Shown here piece by piece: positions 1-8,416 of a stretch of 64,000 nucleotides of DNA (within the stretch, counting starts at the first letter, position 1; each line of letters begins with the position of its first letter). The stretch lies in the NCBI GenBank assembly GCA_030373325.1, contig JAUCZB010000002.1, positions 1-64,000 on the forward strand, in the 5' to 3' direction. Source of the stretch: Cyanobium sp. CZS25K (lineage in GTDB: Bacteria > Cyanobacteriota > Cyanobacteriia > PCC-6307 > Cyanobiaceae). A program made the translations under genes and the position numbers. The notes under the pieces are model-generated. The model saw nothing but the letters and a program-made list of their open reading frames with translations. It did not search any database and was not told where the DNA came from.

Positions 1-162
1 CTGAAGATGCGCTACGGCATCGACGGCGAGGAGCCGATGAGCCTCACCGGCATCGCTCGCACCCTGGGGATGAGCCGGGACAAGACCCGCAACCTGGAGC
101 GGAGGGCGCTCGAAGGGATCCGACACCACTCCCGCTCCCTTGAGGCCTATCTGGTGGCCTGA
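1..162 (+). CDS. C-terminal end of a sigma-70 family RNA polymerase sigma factor (partial)
   Basis: The reading frame is open from the first base and ends with TGA at 160-162, giving 53 residues. It matches sigma region 4.2: a short helix, then a helix-turn-helix (LTGIARTLGMSRDKTRNLER) and the usual ALEGIRHH-type end, which contacts the -35 element. The start and regions 1-3 lie outside the window, so the sigma group cannot be decided. The family assignment is firm; the identity within the family is not. Confidence 0.85.
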   Translation: MKMRYGIDGEEPMSLTGIARTLGMSRDKTRNLERRALEGIRHHSRSLEAYLVA

Positions 163-177
163 ACCGGGCCGCAACAG

Positions 178-201
178 AAAAGCCCCCGCGAAGGCGGGGG
201 C
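178..201 (-). terminator. Rho-independent terminator of the RRM-protein gene
   Basis: An 8-bp perfect GC stem (GCCCCCGC / GCGGGGGC) with a 4-base loop is followed on the minus strand by TTTT. It sits 38 bp downstream of the minus-strand RRM gene. On the plus strand there is no T-run after the stem, so it mainly serves the minus-strand gene, though the hairpin could also damp read-through from the sigma gene. Confidence 0.85.
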
Positions 202-239
202 AGACCGTTCAGCAGCTTGCGAACGCCGTTCGGTGGAGC

Positions 240-527
240 TCAGTAGCGGGGACGGCCACCGCCGGCGCCACCGCCGCCACCACCGGTGCGGGGCTGGGCC
301 TTGTTGACCCGGATCATCCGCCCCATCCACTCGACGTCCTGGAGATCGTCGATGGCCTTGGTTTCGTCGGCCTCGTTGGCCATTTCAACGAAGGCGAAGC
401 CACGCTTGCGGCCGGTTTCCCGGTCGAGGGGCAGGCTGCAGTTGCGCAGGGCTCCGTACTGCGCAAACAGATGGTTGAGATCCTCCACCTCCGCATCGAA
501 GGAGAGATTTCCAACGTAAATCGTCAT
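240..527 (-). CDS. Glycine-rich RNA-binding protein with one RRM domain
   Basis: This 95-residue protein is a single RNA recognition motif followed by a short Gly-rich tail, the architecture of cyanobacterial Rbp proteins that bind RNA and are often cold- or light-regulated. RNP2 (IYVGNL) is at residues 3-8 and RNP1 (KRGFAFVEM) at about 41-49. The tail is GGGGGGAGGGRPRY. I take the second ATG (527) rather than the one at 533, because the family starts with M-x-IYVGNL right at the N-terminus. A strong terminator follows at 178-201. RNA binding is established for the family; the RNA target is unknown. Confidence 0.93.
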   Translation of the reverse strand: MTIYVGNLSFDAEVEDLNHLFAQYGALRNCSLPLDRETGRKRGFAFVEMANEADETKAIDDLQDVEWMGRMIRVNKAQPRTGGGGGGAGGGRPRY

Positions 528-667
528 GAACAAAGGAAGAATTATGAACCGATTCGTCGATAGCCCTGCAGGACGTTGTTGTTCGCCGAAGAAGAGACAT
601 CTTTGAATCCATAGAAGCGTACAGCCCTGCTGGGCTGGCAGGCTGGGGCCCTGGCAGCGGGTGGACG

Positions 668-913
668 ATGAAGGATCAATGGTCGGCCGTGGCCCTGGTG
701 GCGCTCTGGGTCCTGGGCTGGGGGATCGGTGGCTCGCTGATCGATGCCGGTCTGATCAGGGCCGAGGTGTACAGCCTGGAAGGGGGCCAGCTGGGAACCC
801 TGACCACCTTCCTGCTCTGGAGCGTGCTCTGGAGCGCCCTGGGCCTGAGGTTGTGGCGCCGGCGCGGTGCTGCAGCTTCGGCCGACGCGGGCAGGGGAAA
901 GCAAGAACCGTGA
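668..913 (+). CDS. Small two-helix membrane protein, unknown function
   Basis: An 81-residue protein with two predicted membrane helices: residues about 6-27 (VALVALWVLGWGIGGSLIDAG) and about 44-61 (LTTFLLWSVLWSALGLRL), then a short basic tail. Its N-terminal helix and glycine pattern look like a real membrane protein, not a shadow frame. It lies between two minus-strand genes with no partner. I do not recognise the family. Confidence 0.55.
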   Translation: MKDQWSAVALVALWVLGWGIGGSLIDAGLIRAEVYSLEGGQLGTLTTFLLWSVLWSALGLRLWRRRGAAASADAGRGKQEP

Positions 914-914
914 A

Positions 915-1094
915 CTACGGGCGGATGCCGAGCAGCTGGGCGCCGTAGTGCTCGCTGAATTCGGCCTGGTGCTGCCAGGCGGAAAGAAGGGTCTTGGCGA
1001 CCTTGCGGAGTTCCTCGATGTCGTTGCAGCTGTCGATGGCGCGGGAGTGAACGGCGATCGAGAACTGGCGGTTGAGGGAGAGGGAGGCTTGCAT
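915..1094 (-). CDS. Conserved small cyanobacterial protein, unknown function
   Basis: A 59-residue soluble protein starting MQASLSLNRQF. The pattern is an amphipathic helix followed by a segment of the type ELRKVAKTLLSAWQHQ, which resembles short helical proteins seen repeatedly in picocyanobacterial genomes. A longer open frame continues upstream to 1511 but runs antisense through the next gene, so the ATG at 1092-1094 is chosen. No catalytic motif is visible. Confidence 0.6.
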   Translation of the reverse strand: MQASLSLNRQFSIAVHSRAIDSCNDIEELRKVAKTLLSAWQHQAEFSEHYGAQLLGIRP

Positions 1095-1198
1095 GTCCTG
1101 GCTGCGATGTTTCAGAACATTACAAGAACTTGCCTGTTGAGCGGGCTGCGGCAATCCGCACTGAACCCCTGGGCCCACTCCGGCACCCGGTGCTGAGC

Positions 1199-1687
1199 TC
1201 AGAAGAACTGGTCGAAGTTGTCGAAGTCCACCGCCTTGAAGGTGCCGTCCTGCACCTGGGCCATCAGCCGCTCCAGCTGAACCCAAAGGGCGCCGCCGGT
1301 CAGCAGGGACAGCACAAAGGCCACCAGCAGGGCCGCGCCGGAGGCGAAGCCGAACACCTGCAGGCTGGCACCGATGAACAGGGTCACACCGATCACCAGG
1401 CCCGCATAGGGCAGGGTCGTTTCCGGGTTGGCGAGCGGCAGCAGGGACAGACGGTCCTGCTTCCAGCCTTCCAGACGGTCCTGAATGATCCTGGCGAAGG
1501 TGAGGCCGCACAGAACGGCCATGGCCAGGCCGATCCCGGCCAGCATGTAGGGCGGATAGGTGAAGGGGGCGTACTCCAGCAGGATCTCCATGGCATCCAG
1601 ATCGCCGAAATCACCACTGGCCTGGTCAAGCCCCGCCTGTTGCAGGGTCACCGGAGCACGGTCGAGGGCGGCCAGCAGCAGGAACAC
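1199..1687 (-). CDS. Conserved integral membrane protein, unknown function
   Basis: 162 residues. An N-terminal region is followed by three hydrophobic helices: about residues 46-68 (PYMLAGIGLAMAVLCGL), 93-115 (LPYAGLVIGVTLFIGASL) and 116-138 (SGAALLVAFVLSLLTGGAL). The cytoplasmic segment RIIQDRLEGWKQDRLSLLPL lies between helices 1 and 2. The true start may be the internal Met in MEILLEYAPF (residue 32), because the first 31 residues look less conserved. It is in line with the DUF2339 gene upstream (start 4660, end 1742), 54 bp away. Function unknown. Confidence 0.6.
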   Translation of the reverse strand: MFLLLAALDRAPVTLQQAGLDQASGDFGDLDAMEILLEYAPFTYPPYMLAGIGLAMAVLCGLTFARIIQDRLEGWKQDRLSLLPLANPETTLPYAGLVIGVTLFIGASLQVFGFASGAALLVAFVLSLLTGGALWVQLERLMAQVQDGTFKAVDFDNFDQFF

Positions 1688-1741
1688 GGCAGGGATTCAG
1701 GCAGGCGATCGGGGCCGACCCTAGGCGCCCATGCCGCCCGT

Positions 1742-4660
1742 TCAGCTGAACCGATCCCGGAACCGATGGACGAGGGCGTTGAGGGCCAGCAGCAGCAGCC
1801 CCACGCCGATGAACACCAGACCACGGAGGCCGAGGTCCGCCTGGGCCATGTCGATGGCCAGCAGGCGCAGCAGGCAGCCCCCCAGGGCGATCAGGGCCAC
1901 CTGGCGGAACTGGGGTTCGCGCAGCACCAGGCCGAGCAGGTAGATGGCGAAGGCTTCCCCCGTCCAGAGGAGTGTCAGCAGGGCGCGGTCGTAGCCGCTG
2001 GCCAGAACGACGGCCACCGCGACGAACAGGGGGTAGTAGAGCCAGCGGTTGCGGTGCTGCGCCACCCGGGCTCCGATCCAGCCCAGGAGCGGCAGTCCGC
2101 CTGGATGGGCCAGGCGCTCCAGATCCAGCCAGCGGTGGGAGGCCACGACGAAGGCCGTCTGCAGCGCGATCGCCACCAGCCCGGCGGCCTGGGCCGTGGC
2201 GGTGATGGGAGGAAACGGGGAAAGGCCGCCACCGAGGCTGTGCAGCAGGGTCGCCACCGCCAGCCCATAGATGATCACCCCGTAAACCTGCAGCCGGACG
2301 GCGAAGAACCGCACCAGCGCCGGACACACCAGGACCAGGGCCAGCAGGGACCAGGCGACGGGTCGCCAGGGCGGACTGATCGATCCCTGCAGCGTCAGCC
2401 CCACCCCCAGCAGGGCGCCCTCGAGGTAACAGGGCTGCACCACCTGCCAGCTGCGCAGCCGCGCCAGGTCCGGCCCCGCCTGCAAGAACCAGCCGTGGAG
2501 GCAGACGGCGATGGCCAGCAGTTCGATCAGCCAGCGGCCGCGCAGCTGGAGAGCGCCGAGGCTCATCAGCTCCTGGCTGGGTCCGATCACCAGCAGGTAG
2601 GAGAGGCCGAACCCGGCCAGGTACGCCAGGGAAAGCAGCAGGCCGACCTTTGCCGCGGCCCCTCGCAGCCGGTGGGTGCCGGCCAGGGCCCCGGCGGCCA
2701 GCAGCAGCCAGGCCGCCCCCGGCAGCAGCGGCGAGATCGGCTCAAGCAGCCACAGGCCCCCCAGACCCGCATCCACCCCCAGCAGAGCGAGTCCGAAGCA
2801 CTGCTGGCGGCTGCCGCCAGCGGAGACCATCAGCAGCAGGGCCAGGGCCCCCAGGGGGAGCAGGCGCCAGAGCAGGCTCGCCGCCGGCCAGGGCGCCTGG
2901 GCCAGCAGCGACAACCAGCCGAAGCCATGGGCCAGCCCGATCGCGCCACTGACCCCCAGAAGCAGGCCCGGAGGGCGCCAACGCCGTGCCGCCATCAGGA
3001 AGGCGCCCATCACCCCAAGGCTCAGGCCGGCGCGCCAGTCCTCAGGCACCGCCAGGGCCGGGCCCACGAAGAGCAGGCTGCCGGCCAGCCAGCCCAGCAG
3101 CGGTGGCAGGGGCAGCGGTACGGAACGGCGCTGGAGCACCACCTGCATCCCGGCCGTCAGGGCGGCCCCGACCGTCAGCACGGCGCCAGTCTGCAGCTGC
3201 GCCACCGGATCCCTGGTCAGCAGGGAGGAGGCCAGGCCGGTCAGCGCCAGCAACACGACCGCGGAAGCGCTCAGCCACCAGCCGAAGCGGCGGAGGGGTT
3301 CGGAACCCCCCCGCACGGCGAGGGCCAGGAACAGCAGGGATTCCAGCAGCACAGCGCCGACCAGCAACGGCCCATCGGCGATCAGGGGCGCCAGGCTGAG
3401 CAGGGCCGCCAGCACCAGGGTCTGCCCCACCAGTCCATCGGCCAGGGCCAGCCACCGCGGTCCGCTCGGCCGCGCCCGCCGTGCCAGCAGCAGCGCCAAC
3501 CCAGCGGCCATCGCCAGGCCGATGGCCCTGGCGGCCGCCTCACGGGGATGGACGAGCAGGGCCAGCCCGAGGCCCCCCCAGAGACTCAGCAGCAGGGCGA
3601 CGGGCAGGGCCTGGAGCCGTGGCGGTGCGGCCCCCTGCCGGTGCAGCTGCAGCAGCCCGACGCCGAAGACCAGGACCGCCGCCAGGGCGGCGCCGTTGGC
3701 CAGGGAGGCGGAAGCGTCCAGCGCGGGCCCATTGCGGAGAAACCAGATGACCTGGAAGAGGCCATAGACCCAGCTCACCACCAGCCGGTGCCGCGGCCAG
3801 CGGTGCCGCAGGGGCAGCTGCGACCCCACCAGGGCAATCGCTGTGGCGATGGCCAGGGGAGGGCCTCCCTGGGGACCGATCGCCAGGGGGACCAGGCTCA
3901 CGGCCACGTGCAGGGAGGCGATCGTGGCGGTGCGGGCGATGGCGGCCAGGGCCAGGTTGACCGCCACACCCACGGCCAGCAGGGCCAGGGCCGGCGCCGG
4001 CGCCTCGATCCACTGCAACCCGAGTCGGGGCAGGCCGCCGGCCGCCGCGCAGGCGAACAGAACGAGGGCACCTCCACCGCTGCGCATGCCGTCGGTGAGG
4101 TCGCGCCAGCGCTCCCGCCGGCCCCAGAGCAGCGACGGCAGGGCCAGGGCTCCGCCCGCCACCAGGGTGACAAGGAATCTCTCCCGGGGGCCCAGCTGCA
4201 ACCCGGCGTTGATCGTCATGAAGGTCACCCCGGCCACCACCACGAGCACACCCAGGAGGCCGCTCCAGTTCTCCACCAGCACCCGCTCGATCCGCTTCCA
4301 GGGCCCGCCCTCACCCCGTGAGGGCCGGGCCGGAGCCCGCTGCGGCGAAGGTCGAAGCGGCACGACGGGCGATGGCGCCAGCGCAGCGGCCTGAGCCGGC
4401 CTGACCTCCGTGGGCCCGACCTGCGTCGTCGCCGGCAGGGGGGGCTCCAGCGCCGCGGCGCCACGGGGTGGAGCCGGCCAGGGTTCCCCATCCAGGCGTT
4501 TCTCGAGAGCCTCGCTCCAGAGCGACAGGGCGAAGAAGCGCTGGCTGAGGGAGGCGGCGTGCTGCTCCAGGTGCCGGAGGCGCCGCTCCAGGGAGCGCGT
4601 CTGCAGGATCCAGCCGACCACCATCAGGGGCACGACGATCAGCAGCAGGGCCTCGCTCAA
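1742..4660 (-). CDS. DUF2339-type large polytopic membrane protein
   Basis: 972 residues, the usual length of DUF2339 proteins. There is an N-terminal membrane anchor, then a short coiled-coil-like stretch (SLERRLRHLEQHAASL), a proline-rich linker, and more than twenty closely packed hydrophobic helices. The marker after the linker is WKRIERVLVENWSGLLGVLVV. The family has no established biochemical function. It lies 53 bp downstream of the UbiB-like kinase on the same strand, so co-transcription is possible. Family assignment rests on length, topology and the ENW..LGV signature. Confidence 0.75.
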   Translation of the reverse strand: MSEALLLIVVPLMVVGWILQTRSLERRLRHLEQHAASLSQRFFALSLWSEALEKRLDGEPWPAPPRGAAALEPPLPATTQVGPTEVRPAQAAALAPSPVVPLRPSPQRAPARPSRGEGGPWKRIERVLVENWSGLLGVLVVVAGVTFMTINAGLQLGPRERFLVTLVAGGALALPSLLWGRRERWRDLTDGMRSGGGALVLFACAAAGGLPRLGLQWIEAPAPALALLAVGVAVNLALAAIARTATIASLHVAVSLVPLAIGPQGGPPLAIATAIALVGSQLPLRHRWPRHRLVVSWVYGLFQVIWFLRNGPALDASASLANGAALAAVLVFGVGLLQLHRQGAAPPRLQALPVALLLSLWGGLGLALLVHPREAAARAIGLAMAAGLALLLARRARPSGPRWLALADGLVGQTLVLAALLSLAPLIADGPLLVGAVLLESLLFLALAVRGGSEPLRRFGWWLSASAVVLLALTGLASSLLTRDPVAQLQTGAVLTVGAALTAGMQVVLQRRSVPLPLPPLLGWLAGSLLFVGPALAVPEDWRAGLSLGVMGAFLMAARRWRPPGLLLGVSGAIGLAHGFGWLSLLAQAPWPAASLLWRLLPLGALALLLMVSAGGSRQQCFGLALLGVDAGLGGLWLLEPISPLLPGAAWLLLAAGALAGTHRLRGAAAKVGLLLSLAYLAGFGLSYLLVIGPSQELMSLGALQLRGRWLIELLAIAVCLHGWFLQAGPDLARLRSWQVVQPCYLEGALLGVGLTLQGSISPPWRPVAWSLLALVLVCPALVRFFAVRLQVYGVIIYGLAVATLLHSLGGGLSPFPPITATAQAAGLVAIALQTAFVVASHRWLDLERLAHPGGLPLLGWIGARVAQHRNRWLYYPLFVAVAVVLASGYDRALLTLLWTGEAFAIYLLGLVLREPQFRQVALIALGGCLLRLLAIDMAQADLGLRGLVFIGVGLLLLALNALVHRFRDRFS

Positions 4661-4713
4661 GACGCCGGAGACGCTGGGGAGGTGGGGGCTTCAACGGCCA
4701 CGCGGAGAGGGAT

Positions 4714-6294
4714 TCAGGCGGCCAGCGGATTCAAGCTGGCCAGCAGGCCGCTGGCCAGCTTGCGGGCCGAGAAGGTGCGGCGCATCAGCCCCAGCAGGGC
4801 CTGCAGATCGTCGGTGTGCAGACGGTCGTGACTCACCAGGCTGAGCAGTAACCGCTGCCGCAGGCTGGTGCCCTCCCTGCCCAGCAGCAGGCGCAGGCCG
4901 TCGCGGGCCACCGGCAGCAGGTCGACGAAAGACCCCCCAGAGGCCGTCCCGTTTTCCACCACCGCCAGCAGGTTCTCCAGCCGCTCCACCCGCAGACGCC
5001 CGTCCCGGTCGAAGATCACCTCCAGCAGCTTCTCGCGCATCTCGGCGGTGTCGCCCGCCAGCAGACGCCGCGCCACATAGGGGTAGGCCACGCGGATGAT
5101 CCGGAAGTCGGGGTCGAGGCGCATGGCCAGCCCCTCCTGGCTCACCACCGCCCGGATGATCAGGGCGAAGCGGGCCGGCACCCGGAAGGGGTAGTCGTAC
5201 ATCAGCTCCGAGAAGCGATCGGTGATCGCCTTGAAGTTGAAGCTGCCCACGTTCTCGCCAAGGGCTCCACCGAGCACCTCCTCCAGGGCCGGCACGATCG
5301 GCCCCAGGGGGGTGCTGGGGTTGAGGAATCCAAGCACCACGAAATCCCTGGCCAGCGCTTCGAAATCCCGATTGATCAGATGCACCACCGCTCCGGTGAG
5401 GGTGAGTCGGTCGGCATCGCTGAGGGAATCCATCATGCCGAAGTCGACATAGGCCACATGGCCCAGGCCGTTGGTCTTCCCCGGCAGGGCGAACAGGTTG
5501 CCCGGGTGGGGATCGGCATGGAAGTAGCCGAACTCGAGCAGCTGTTGCAGGCCGGCGATCACCCCGGTGCGGATCAGGGCCTCCGGATCGAGGTGGTGGG
5601 CCTCCAGTTCGCGGCGGCTCTGCAGTTTGGTGCCGTTGATCCAGCTGGTGGTCAGCACCCGGCGGCTGCTGAGGGGCCGCACCACGGCGGGGACCGTCAC
5701 CTCGGGATGGTCCTGAAACAAGGTGGCGAAGCGTTCGGCGTTGTCGGCTTCGCGGCGGTAGTCGATCTCCTCGAACAGGGTGTAGCCGAACTCATCGATG
5801 ATCGCCCCGAGTCCGAAGCCCAGGTTCAGGGGCAGGAAGGGGGCCGCCAGCACCGCCAGCGAACGGATGATGACCAGGTCGCGGCGCAGCACGAAGGGCA
5901 GATCGGGACGCTGCACCTTCACCGCCACCCAGTGCCCCTCGGCCAGCCGGGCCCGGTAGACCTGGCCGAGGCTGGCCGCCGCCATCGGGTAATCGGGAAA
6001 CTCCTCGTAGAGCTGGTGGGCGGGGGCCCCCAGTTCCTCCTCGATCAGGGCCAGGGCGACTGCGTGGGAGAAGGGGGGCAGATCGTCCTGGAGCCGGGCC
6101 AGTTCCTCCAGCCAGTCGCGCCGCACCAGATCCGGACGGGTGGAGAGGGCCTGCCCCACCTTGATGAAGCAGGGTCCCAGGTCGTTGAGGGTCTCGAGGA
6201 TGGCGCGGGCCAGCCGCTGCTGCACCCGGGCGTCGGTGCTGCTGGACTGGACGGCCAGTCGCAGGGCCAGCCCCGCCAGACGCCACAGCACCAC
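4714..6294 (-). CDS. ABC1/UbiB family atypical kinase (AarF-like)
   Basis: A protein kinase-like ATPase of the UbiB/ABC1 family; relatives act on prenyl-quinone metabolism at membranes. Visible marks are the family-specific KxGQ motif (FIKVGQALSTRPDL), the A-rich loop with SLGQVYRA, the lysine in WVAVKVQRP, the catalytic-loop region HADPHPGNLF and the metal-binding DFG (VDFGMMDS). The C-terminus has hydrophobic segments. The first in-frame recognised start is GTG at 6294 (526 residues). However, family-like sequence (RYDPNADLRWLLLRPW) continues upstream to about 6390 with no ATG, GTG or TTG, so the annotated N-terminus is probably short. Confidence 0.9.
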   Translation of the reverse strand: MVLWRLAGLALRLAVQSSSTDARVQQRLARAILETLNDLGPCFIKVGQALSTRPDLVRRDWLEELARLQDDLPPFSHAVALALIEEELGAPAHQLYEEFPDYPMAAASLGQVYRARLAEGHWVAVKVQRPDLPFVLRRDLVIIRSLAVLAAPFLPLNLGFGLGAIIDEFGYTLFEEIDYRREADNAERFATLFQDHPEVTVPAVVRPLSSRRVLTTSWINGTKLQSRRELEAHHLDPEALIRTGVIAGLQQLLEFGYFHADPHPGNLFALPGKTNGLGHVAYVDFGMMDSLSDADRLTLTGAVVHLINRDFEALARDFVVLGFLNPSTPLGPIVPALEEVLGGALGENVGSFNFKAITDRFSELMYDYPFRVPARFALIIRAVVSQEGLAMRLDPDFRIIRVAYPYVARRLLAGDTAEMREKLLEVIFDRDGRLRVERLENLLAVVENGTASGGSFVDLLPVARDGLRLLLGREGTSLRQRLLLSLVSHDRLHTDDLQALLGLMRRTFSARKLASGLLASLNPLAA

Positions 6295-6439
6295 GATCAG
6301 CCGGCTGACCAGAACCCATGGCCGCAGCAGCAGCCAGCGCAGGTCCGCATTGGGGTCGTAGCGCAGGGTGGGGATGACGTCCTCGGCCAGTGTCCTGCCG
6401 CATCGATGGTCAGACTCTAGGAACTGCCTTCACCGGTCC

Positions 6440-7801
6440 ATGGGCCCTTTCTGGCGGTCAGCACCGCTGGCCCTGCACCTGCCGGCCCACGGACGGGGCC
6501 GGGCCCTGGCCCCCGGCCTGCGGCGTCTGCTGCGCCAGCCGCCGGGCAGCTGGGACCTGCCGGAACTGCCCGGCTTCGGAGGCCCGCTGGAGCCGGAGGG
6601 CTCGGTCGCCGAGGACCAGCGACGTGTGGCGGCCCTGCTGGGGGCGGACCGCTGCTGGTTCGGGGTGAACGGGGCCTCGGGACTGCTGCAGGCGGCGCTG
6701 CTCGCCCTCTGCCCGCCGGGGTCCCGGGTGCTGCTGCCGCGCAACCTGCACCGCAGCCTGCTGCACGGTTGTGTGCTGGGCGGACTGGAACCGCTCCTGT
6801 TCGACCTGGCCAGCGATCCGGTCACGGGCCTGTGGTTGCCGCCGGAGCCGCAGCGGCTGGAGCAGGTGCTGGCGGCGGCCTTCGCCCAGGGTGGCAGCCC
6901 CGTGGCGGCCCTGGTTCTGGTGGATCCCACCTACCAGGGGTTGGTGGCCGATCTGCCGGCCCTGGTGGCCCTGGCCCATCGGGCGAGCCTGCCGGTGCTG
7001 GTGGATCAGGCCCACGGTCGCGGCGAGGCCCTGGCCGCCGGCGCCGATCTGGTGGTGCTCTCCGCGCAGAAGAGCGGCACCGGCCTGGCCCAGAGCGCGG
7101 CTCTGCTGGCCAGAGGCGAGCGCGAGGCACCGGCGGCCATCGAGCGGGCCCTGCTGTGGCTGCAGACCTCCAGCCCCAGCGCCCTGCTGCTGGCCTCGAC
7201 GGCGGCGGCGCTGGAGCATGCCGCCAGCCACGCCGGCCAGCGCCAGCGACGCCGGGCCGAAGCCAGGGCAGGCCGGCTGCGGCGGCGGCTGGAGGCCGCC
7301 GGCCTGCCGCTGGTCGCCAACGGCGATCCCCTGCGCCTGGTGCTGGCCACCGGCCCCCTGGGCATCAACGGCCTTGAGGCCGACGCCTGGCTGCTGGAAC
7401 GGGGGCTGATCGCGGAACTGCCGGAGCCCGGTGCCCTGACCTTCTGCCTCGGACTCGACCCGCCCAGGGGCCTGGAGCGGCGCCTGCCGCCCCTGTTGCA
7501 GCACCTGCGCCAGGCCATCGGCGGCCAGCCGCTGCCGCCGTTCACCCCTCCCCCCCTGCCGCTGCTGGCGGCCCCGGCGCTGCCGATCGGGGTGGCCTGG
7601 CGGGCCCCCGCCGAAGCCGTCCCCCTGGAGGAGGCCGCCGGACGGGTGGCGGCGGCACCGATCTGTCCCTACCCGCCGGGGATTCCGCTGCTGGTCCCCG
7701 GGGAGCGGATCGATGCGGCCCGCGCCGACTGGCTGCTGGCCCAACGGCGCCTCTGGCCCGGTCAGATCGCTGATACGGTGGCCGTCGTGGCCGGTTCGTG
7801 A
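6440..7801 (+). CDS. PLP-dependent Orn/Lys/Arg decarboxylase-family protein (aminotransferase fold)
   Basis: 453 residues from the ATG at 6440, which gives the conserved start (SAPLALHLPAHGRGRALAPG). An earlier in-frame ATG at 6368 would run through the promoter side of the divergent kinase. Fold type I marks are GVNGASGLLQAALLALCPPG (cofactor phosphate region), LVDQAHGRGE (aspartate facing the pyridine nitrogen) and SAQKSGTGLAQSA with the Schiff-base lysine. Family members decarboxylate basic amino acids, but the substrate cannot be read here. It overlaps the next gene by 4 bp (GTGA), implying an operon with cbiT. Confidence 0.85.
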   Translation: MGPFWRSAPLALHLPAHGRGRALAPGLRRLLRQPPGSWDLPELPGFGGPLEPEGSVAEDQRRVAALLGADRCWFGVNGASGLLQAALLALCPPGSRVLLPRNLHRSLLHGCVLGGLEPLLFDLASDPVTGLWLPPEPQRLEQVLAAAFAQGGSPVAALVLVDPTYQGLVADLPALVALAHRASLPVLVDQAHGRGEALAAGADLVVLSAQKSGTGLAQSAALLARGEREAPAAIERALLWLQTSSPSALLLASTAAALEHAASHAGQRQRRRAEARAGRLRRRLEAAGLPLVANGDPLRLVLATGPLGINGLEADAWLLERGLIAELPEPGALTFCLGLDPPRGLERRLPPLLQHLRQAIGGQPLPPFTPPPLPLLAAPALPIGVAWRAPAEAVPLEEAAGRVAAAPICPYPPGIPLLVPGERIDAARADWLLAQRRLWPGQIADTVAVVAGS

Positions 7802-8406
7802 GCCCGTTGCCGAACCCCTTCCACTGGGATTTCGTCACCCCAGGACTGCCGGACAGCGCCTTCGAGGATGCCCCGGGGTTCAGCCCCACACCGCTGGAAC
7901 TGCGGGTGATGCTGCTGGCCCACCTGCGGCCCCGGGCCGATTCCCTTGTCTGGGATGTGGGCGGCGGCACCGGTGCCCTGGCCCTGGAGATCGCCCGGCT
8001 GATGCCCAACGGTGCCGTGCACACCCTGGAGCGGGATCCGGAGGCGATCGAGCTGCTGGAACGCAACCGGCAGCGTTTCGGCATCCACAACCTGCACATC
8101 CACGCCGGTCAGGCCCCCGATGACCTGGCCCTGCTGCCCCCCCGACCCGATCGGGTGCTGCTCGAGGTGGGCCGGCCCCTGGAGGACGTGCTGCGGGCCG
8201 TCTGGGAGGCGCTGCAGCCCTCCGGACGGCTGGTGATCAGCACCGTCAACCTGGAGGGCCTGGTGAAAGCCACCGACACCCTCGCCCAGCTGGGGGCCCA
8301 CGATGTGCAGGTGGTTCAGGCCACCGTGCACCGCATGCAGCGACGCGGCAGCCAGGCCAAGCTGGCCGCTGCCGAACCGCTGTTCGTGATCGCCGCCGAG
8401 CGCTGA
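7798..8406 (+). CDS. cbiT: Cobalt-precorrin C15-methyltransferase (decarboxylating), CbiT type
   Basis: 202 residues with a class I SAM-binding site (VWDVGGGTGALALEIARLMP, about residues 44-63) and the acidic end of strand 2 (HTLERDPEAIELLERN). The C-terminal block LVISTVNLEGL...A.L..LGAHDVQVVQATVHR is characteristic of CbiT, which methylates C15 and removes the C12 acetate in corrin synthesis. It starts with GTG overlapping the TGA of the decarboxylase gene. It is a stand-alone domain, not fused to CbiE. No other cobalamin gene is in the window. Confidence 0.88.
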   Translation: MSPLPNPFHWDFVTPGLPDSAFEDAPGFSPTPLELRVMLLAHLRPRADSLVWDVGGGTGALALEIARLMPNGAVHTLERDPEAIELLERNRQRFGIHNLHIHAGQAPDDLALLPPRPDRVLLEVGRPLEDVLRAVWEALQPSGRLVISTVNLEGLVKATDTLAQLGAHDVQVVQATVHRMQRRGSQAKLAAAEPLFVIAAER

Positions 8407-8416
8407 GTCCGAGCCC

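Noticed and set aside
1130..4321. Very long plus-strand open frame (1063 codons)
   Set aside because: It is the antisense shadow of the DUF2339 and neighbouring minus-strand genes; the translation is Gln/Gly/Arg/His-rich with no domains.
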